DNA from: Desulfobulbaceae bacterium
GTDB lineage: Bacteria; Desulfobacterota; Desulfobulbia; Desulfobulbales; SURF-16
Direction: 5' to 3'
Assembly (NCBI GenBank): GCA_023230525.1
Contig: JALNXE010000089.1
Location: 1 to 18,172 of the forward strand
DNA length: 18,172 nt
Part shown: one piece after another, positions 14,440-18,172 of the stretch
Layout: each line of letters starts with the position of its first letter
Numbering within the stretch: position 1 is the stretch's first letter
Position numbers and translations under genes: made by a program
The notes under the pieces: generated by a model
Told to the model about the DNA's origin: nothing
What the model saw: only the letters and a program-made list of their open reading frames with translations
The model's database searches: none

Positions 14440-15615
14440 ATGAAAAAAACCAAAAGCAGCAAGATCCTCATCGTTGAAGACAACCAGTCCATGCGCAAGA
14501 TGCTTGAATCCATGCTCATTGAACTGGGCTACCACAATTATGCCAGCACGGTCAACGGCCTGAAGGCCTGGGAGAGGATACAGGAAGGAGATATTGATGT
14601 TGTTCTCTGCGATTACCTGATGCCGGAAATGAACGGCATCGAACTGCTCCGCCTCATCCGCCAGACCAGGAGTTTCTGTGACCTTCCCTTTATCATGATC
14701 ACCGGCGCTGACAAGCGGGGAGATTTCATGCGCAGCGTGCAGGCGGAGGTGGATCACTACCTGATCAAGCCGCCAAACATCAACCAGTTGGAAGAGCTGG
14801 TGAAAAAGGTCATTGCCCACAGGCAATACCCCACCGAATACGACAAGGCGATCAGCAACGGCAAATACTTTTTCTTAAACACGGAATATGACAAGGCCAA
14901 GGAGAGTTTCGAGGCGGCGCGCAAGGCCCGCGCCGACAGCGCCCTGCCCTATTATTATCTCGGCCTGGTCTACCAGCAGCTCGGCGACGAGAAAAACGCC
15001 GAACTGCATTTCCAGAAATCCCTGGCCATTGAAGCGCAGTTTGTCAGCGCCCTGCTTGCCCTTGCCGAAATCTACCAGGCCAACGAGGACTACGTCAATC
15101 TGGCCTGCTACCTGCAGAAGATAACCGCTATTCTGCCGGAGACCTTTGACATCCATATCGGCCTTGCCAGGGCCTGCACGCGAACCGGGGATATCGACCG
15201 GGCCCAGCGTCATCTGGAGGATGCCCAGCAGCTGGCCAAGAACAATACCGATCAGATCAAGGAGGTGCTCGACGGTTACATTGAAGCCGGCCTGGTTGAT
15301 GAGGCAGATCTCCTCTTCGGCAAGAAAATCCAGGACGATAATATCGAAAAAACCATCCATTTCTTAAACAAGCTCGGTCTGCGTTCCAGGAAAAAGAAAG
15401 ACTTTGACAAGGCAAAATACTTTTATATGAACTGCCTGAAGCTTGATCCCCAGCACAAGGCTGTCAACTATAACCTTTCCAGCCTGCTCTTTCTGCAGAA
15501 GCAATATGATGCGGCCGAATCCTACCTGAAAAAAACCCTCCGCCTCTATCCTGATTTCGCAAAAGCCCACGAACTGATGGAGGCGATCCAGCAGAAATTA
15601 CCGCGGCTCTCCTGA
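14440..15615 (+). CDS. Receiver-TPR response regulator
   Basis: Residues 8-127 of this 391-residue protein are a receiver domain with E13-D14, phosphoacceptor Asp58 in VVLCDYLMPEMNG, Thr88 and Lys110. The rest (about 135-385) is helical tetratricopeptide repeats, for example DSALPYYYLGLVYQQLGDEKNAELHFQ written in part as YYYLGLVYQQLGDEKNAELHF, and later repeats at about 330-380. There is no DNA-binding or enzymatic domain, so phosphorylation probably changes a protein-protein contact. AAAGGG lies ten bases before the ATG. The gap of 251 bases to the divergent hybrid kinase is AT-rich near this start (TATGAT at 14401) and probably holds both promoters. A receiver-less histidine kinase follows on the same strand about 300 bases on. 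Confidence 0.92.
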   Translation: MKKTKSSKILIVEDNQSMRKMLESMLIELGYHNYASTVNGLKAWERIQEGDIDVVLCDYLMPEMNGIELLRLIRQTRSFCDLPFIMITGADKRGDFMRSVQAEVDHYLIKPPNINQLEELVKKVIAHRQYPTEYDKAISNGKYFFLNTEYDKAKESFEAARKARADSALPYYYLGLVYQQLGDEKNAELHFQKSLAIEAQFVSALLALAEIYQANEDYVNLACYLQKITAILPETFDIHIGLARACTRTGDIDRAQRHLEDAQQLAKNNTDQIKEVLDGYIEAGLVDEADLLFGKKIQDDNIEKTIHFLNKLGLRSRKKKDFDKAKYFYMNCLKLDPQHKAVNYNLSSLLFLQKQYDAAESYLKKTLRLYPDFAKAHELMEAIQQKLPRLS

Positions 15616-15920
15616 TTGCCCCGGGGCTTAACCGGCTGGATATTTTCCTGTCACTGATCAGCGAGCCGCTACGAAATAACCTGGACAATGCCAGCCATTC
15701 CTTTACGGCTCGCGCGCCGTCACGCAGTCAAACCCGTCCTCTCCCCGGTTTTCGGGAAAACTCGAAAAAAATTCCTCCTCCCGCTTGATATGTGGTAAAT
15801 ACCTATCATTATTTGTTACCAGGAAACGCAGGTGCTTTTTAACCCGGCCCATCAGCCGCAGATCCGGCGCCCTGTTCGTCCAGCATGGCAGAGCAGAGTT
15901 CGGCGGGACCACAAGAGGTT
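15616..15920. other. Gene-free stretch between receiver-TPR and double-Cache kinase genes
   Basis: This 305-base gap contains one notable structure, the nested inverted repeat at 15661-15713, and a short dyad GTTTTC/GAAAAC near 15750. No convincing promoter was found, although AT-rich sequence at 15790-15840 is the likely place. A 69-codon minus-strand frame crosses it but lacks support. Confidence 0.5.
15661..15713. repeat. Nested intergenic inverted repeat
   Basis: Perfect 8-base arms GCGAGCCG (15661-15668) and CGGCTCGC (15706-15713) enclose 37 bases. Inside these, CTGG (15681-15684) and CCAG (15691-15694) form a smaller hairpin. No T-run follows on either strand, so it is not a standard terminator. 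It could be a structured 3' end of the receiver-TPR transcript or a dispersed element. Confidence 0.5.
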
Positions 15921-17864
15921 ATGACGCAATCCACCATCCACATCCGCAAAGCCATTCTCCTGCCCCTGGCCTTTGCCCTGCTGTTTTTACTCGCCTTCTC
16001 CATTTCCGGGGCATACTGGCTGCAGCGTCATCAGTTTGATCAAAATGTGCACCAGCAGTTAAACAGCGTGCAGCAGCTCTTTACCACCACGCTGCGCAAT
16101 GAAGCGGAACATCTCAATACCTTCATTGATTTTGTCATGAACGATCCCAAGGTCTGCAACGCCTTTCTTGCCGGGGACCGGCAGCTGCTCTATGAAAACA
16201 CCAGATCCATTTTCCGTAACATTGAGAACCGCCATCATATCACCCACTTCTACTTTCATAATCTGGACAAAACCTGCTTTCTGCGGGTGCACAAGCCGGC
16301 AAGCCATGATGATGTGATCAACCGTTACACCTTGCAAAAGGCCGCGGCAGAAGGGGCTGTCGCCTATGGCATAGAACTCGGGCCCTTCGGCACGTTGACC
16401 CTCCGGGTTGTCCACCCCTGGGTGGTTGATAACAAATTGATCGGCTATATCGAACTGGGCAGGGAGGTTGAATATATTATCCCGACCATGAAGGCGATTC
16501 TTGGTTACGATTTTTTCTTTCTGGTCAATATCCGCCACTTAAACAGGCAAATGTGGCAGGAAGGGCTGAAAATCTCCGGCCGCCAGGGCCGCTGGGAGGA
16601 GATACCCCGTCATGTCATCATCGGCAAAACCATGGAGGCCGTCCCGCAAGAGATCAACAACTACATCAATATGCCCCATGCCGAAAAAGAAAAGCTGATT
16701 TTTAAAATCACCGAGGGCGACAAAAAATACCGGGGAGGCTTCAGCCCGCTGAAGGTGGCGAGCGGCGAGGAGATCGGCGAAATAATCGCCCTCAAGGATT
16801 TCACCGAGGATGTCGACAAACAGCGGGTCTCAACCATTCTGGTCATTGGCTGCATGGCCGTATTGGGCATCCTGTTTCTTCTTTTCTATTTCCACATCGG
16901 CCGGATGGAGAAACGCCTGATCAAAACCCATGATTTCCTGACCGAGGAAATAGAGATCCGTAAAAAGGTGGAAAAAGAGCTGCAGCAGCACAAGGCCAGC
17001 CTGGAAGCCGCCGTTTCACAACGTACGGCAGAGCTGACCGAGACCAACCGCCGGCTGCAGATTGAGATCAGCGAACGGAAATATGCCGAAGAAAACCTGC
17101 AGGATGCCCATGACAAACTGGAAGAAAGGGTGGCGGAACGGAGCGAGGCCCTGGAAAAAACATATAATCAGCTGCTGCATGCGGAAAAACTAAGCGCCAT
17201 CGGCAAGCTGTCTGCTTCCATTGCCCACGAATTCAACAATCCCATTTTCGGCATCCGCAACGTGCTCGATGGACTGAGAAAACGGCTTAGCCTTGATGAG
17301 AAGAACAGGGATTTGGTGAATCTGGCCATCAAGGAATGTGATCGGGTCGCCAAACTGACCCAGGATCTGCAGAGTTTCAACCGGCCGACCTCCGGCCGGA
17401 TGACCCTGCTTGATGTGCATGAAGCCATCGAGGACATGCTGCTGCTGGTCAAGAAAGATTTCAGCCAGAAAAAGATCAGGGTAAAAAAATATTTTGCCGG
17501 AGATCTGCCGGCCATTCAGGCCATTGCCGATCAGATCAAACAGGTCATGCTGAACATGCTCAACAATGCCGGAGCCTCCATGCCGGCGGAAGGCGGCGTG
17601 ATTACCATCACCACGGGAACGCAGGACGGCCGGGTCGCCATCCAGATTGCCGACACCGGTGTCGGCATCAAACCCGAGGACATGGACAGGATATTCGAAC
17701 CTTTCTTCTCCACCAAACCGGCGGTCAAGGGCACAGGCCTGGGCCTCTCGGTCAGTTACGGCATCATTAAAAGGCATGGCGGCAGGATTGAGGTGGCAAG
17801 CAGCCCGGAAAAAGGCACGACATTTACCATCCTGCTGCCCATCGACCAGCAGCGGGCCACCTGA
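15921..17864 (+). CDS. Sensor histidine kinase with double-Cache periplasmic domain
   Basis: The 647-residue protein has a membrane helix at about 11-34, a periplasmic sensor at about 38-300 resembling the dCache_3 type (EAEHLNTFIDFVMNDPKV, ITHFYFHNLDKTCFLRVH, GYIELGREVEYI, with a second lobe to KDFTEDVDK), and a second helix at about 303-325. A long coiled coil (335-420, Glu/Arg/Lys-rich) carries the signal to His436 in SIAHEFNNPIFG. The ATPase has an N-box around Asn549, DTGVG at 578-582 and GTGLGL at 604-609. There is no receiver, so it must pass phosphate to a separate protein; the receiver-TPR protein upstream is the nearest. The ATG at 15921 has AGAGG just before it, at short spacing, and gives a normal signal anchor. 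An in-frame ATG at 15885 would add 12 residues without a ribosome binding site. Confidence 0.9.
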   Translation: MTQSTIHIRKAILLPLAFALLFLLAFSISGAYWLQRHQFDQNVHQQLNSVQQLFTTTLRNEAEHLNTFIDFVMNDPKVCNAFLAGDRQLLYENTRSIFRNIENRHHITHFYFHNLDKTCFLRVHKPASHDDVINRYTLQKAAAEGAVAYGIELGPFGTLTLRVVHPWVVDNKLIGYIELGREVEYIIPTMKAILGYDFFFLVNIRHLNRQMWQEGLKISGRQGRWEEIPRHVIIGKTMEAVPQEINNYINMPHAEKEKLIFKITEGDKKYRGGFSPLKVASGEEIGEIIALKDFTEDVDKQRVSTILVIGCMAVLGILFLLFYFHIGRMEKRLIKTHDFLTEEIEIRKKVEKELQQHKASLEAAVSQRTAELTETNRRLQIEISERKYAEENLQDAHDKLEERVAERSEALEKTYNQLLHAEKLSAIGKLSASIAHEFNNPIFGIRNVLDGLRKRLSLDEKNRDLVNLAIKECDRVAKLTQDLQSFNRPTSGRMTLLDVHEAIEDMLLLVKKDFSQKKIRVKKYFAGDLPAIQAIADQIKQVMLNMLNNAGASMPAEGGVITITTGTQDGRVAIQIADTGVGIKPEDMDRIFEPFFSTKPAVKGTGLGLSVSYGIIKRHGGRIEVASSPEKGTTFTILLPIDQQRAT

Positions 17865-18023
17865 GCTGCCCGTAAGTAAATGAGCGGGACGCGCCATGGA
17901 TCAAATTGGCGGCAACCGATCTTATTTGCCCTGGTAAAATAAATATATAGCTTTTTATAACCAGGCCAGGTAATATGGTTCTTGAAAGTGTGCAGTACAT
18001 GTTTGTAGTAAATAAAAAATACT

Positions 18024-18072
18024 AAAAAAAATAACCGCACAATCCTTGCAGAAAGGAAGTGCGTTTTTTTTT
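18024..18072. terminator. Bidirectional rho-independent terminator
   Basis: CGCAC (18036-18040) pairs with GTGCG (18059-18063) and TCCTT (18043-18047) pairs with AAGGA (18053-18057), with a small internal loop between. Nine T follow on the plus strand (18064-18072). On the other strand the hairpin is followed after a few bases by seven T (complement of 18024-18030). It most likely ends the double-Cache kinase transcript. Confidence 0.8.
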
Positions 18073-18086
18073 GTTTGAACAAACAA
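18071..18086. promoter_or_regulatory. Perfect palindrome, candidate operator
   Basis: TTGTTTG (18071-18077) and CAAACAA (18080-18086) are perfect complementary arms separated by AA. The size and symmetry fit a dimeric repressor site. It lies directly after the terminator and about 90 bases before the expected next start codon. Confidence 0.45.
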
Positions 18087-18090
18087 GCTG

Positions 18091-18118
18091 CCAACCGATT
18101 TACCTGATGGTAAGTTGG
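18091..18118 (+). other. Leader hairpin upstream of the next gene
   Basis: CCAAC (18091-18095) pairs with GTTGG (18114-18118) and TTACC (18100-18104) pairs with GGTAA (18109-18113), with a four-base loop and a four-base bulge. No T-run follows. Confidence 0.45.
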
Positions 18119-18132
18119 ACAATTTATAAAGT

Positions 18133-18157
18133 GGTTCCCATGCGGAACCCTGTTTTT
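18133..18157 (+). terminator. Terminator-like hairpin just before a ribosome binding site
   Basis: GGTTCC (18133-18138) and GGAACC (18144-18149) form a six-base stem with a five-base loop, followed by TTTTT at 18153-18157. AAGGAG starts at the next base. The position suggests attenuation or translational control of the gene beyond the window. Confidence 0.45.
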
Positions 18158-18163
18158 AAGGAG
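18158..18163 (+). promoter_or_regulatory. Ribosome binding site of a gene starting beyond the window
   Basis: AAGGAG is followed by nine bases to the window edge, the usual spacing to a start codon. The next gene therefore most likely starts at or just after the first base past the window. Confidence 0.55.
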
Positions 18164-18172
18164 TAGTACAAA

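Larger units (their letters stand above)
17865..18172. other. Gene-free, structure-rich stretch at the right edge
   Basis: No coding frame is credible in these 308 bases. They hold CCTGGT (17930-17935) and ACCAGG (17960-17965) around an AT-rich 24-base loop, a bidirectional terminator (18036-18072), a 16-base palindrome (18071-18086), a hairpin (18091-18118), a terminator-like hairpin (18133-18157) and AAGGAG (18158-18163). The octamer CAACCGAT occurs at 17913-17920 and again at 18092-18099. The second half is therefore the leader of a gene that begins just beyond the window. Confidence 0.6.

Noticed and set aside
15703..15912. Minus-strand frame of 69 codons between the receiver-TPR and double-Cache kinase genes
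   Set aside because: It overlaps the nested inverted repeat and the start region of the kinase, has no convincing ribosome binding site at either Met, and shows no recognisable motif. Its charged composition is not enough evidence.
1..18172. CRISPR array, tRNA or rRNA genes
   Set aside because: No regularly spaced identical repeats, no cloverleaf with a T-loop GTTCRA pattern in a plausible setting, and no rRNA-like conserved segments were seen on reading through.

Overview
The window looks like the chromosome of a Gram-negative, probably anaerobic bacterium. My best guess is Desulfobacterota (Desulfobulbales-like), from protein style only and not verified. Supporting traits are dense two-component signalling, a response regulator with the LP-C-x2-C-KKIRDD tail I associate with deltaproteobacteria, a homocysteine methyltransferase/MTHFR fusion, an AmrS-type radical SAM protein, lipoproteins with clear lipoboxes, and GC-rich genes separated by AT-rich gaps holding palindromes and heptad repeats.

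Layout. 1-121: probable right end of an insertion sequence (IS1182-like terminal motif and CTAG) whose body lies to the left. 202-363 (-): a 53-residue lipoprotein. 405-487: a large imperfect palindrome that may also terminate the gene before it. 571-1152 (-): a response regulator with a Cys-x2-Cys/Cys-x2-Cys tail. 1255-3147 (-): bifunctional homocysteine S-methyltransferase/methylenetetrahydrofolate reductase. 3492-4967 (+): a two-gene operon of a CBS-pair protein and an AmrS-like radical SAM enzyme. 5048-6070 (-): a CsgG-type lipoprotein with a C-terminal SH3b domain, ending in a rho-independent terminator that overlaps its stop codon. 6258-8948 (+), divergent from it: a membrane Ser/Thr kinase whose periplasmic end itself looks CsgG-like, followed 15 bases later by a membrane-anchored alpha/beta hydrolase. 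9158-11234 (+): glycerophosphodiester phosphodiesterase and an Atg22/UMF1-like MFS transporter. 11282-14188 (-): a Cache-PAS-PAS hybrid histidine kinase, divergent from 14440-15615 (+), a receiver-TPR protein. 15921-17864 (+): a double-Cache histidine kinase without a receiver. The last 300 bases hold a bidirectional terminator, a perfect palindrome, two further hairpins and a ribosome binding site for a gene that starts just past the window.

How the parts may work together. The right half is a signalling cluster: two Cache histidine kinases flank a receiver-TPR output protein and may share it. The middle is an envelope module: the kinase and the CsgG-SH3 lipoprotein are divergent and may share a fold outside the cytoplasm, which suggests that cell-envelope state is sensed and passed to a cytoplasmic kinase. 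This arrangement is the best candidate here for an undescribed system. The left part is one-carbon/methionine metabolism and a radical SAM protein of poorly known function.
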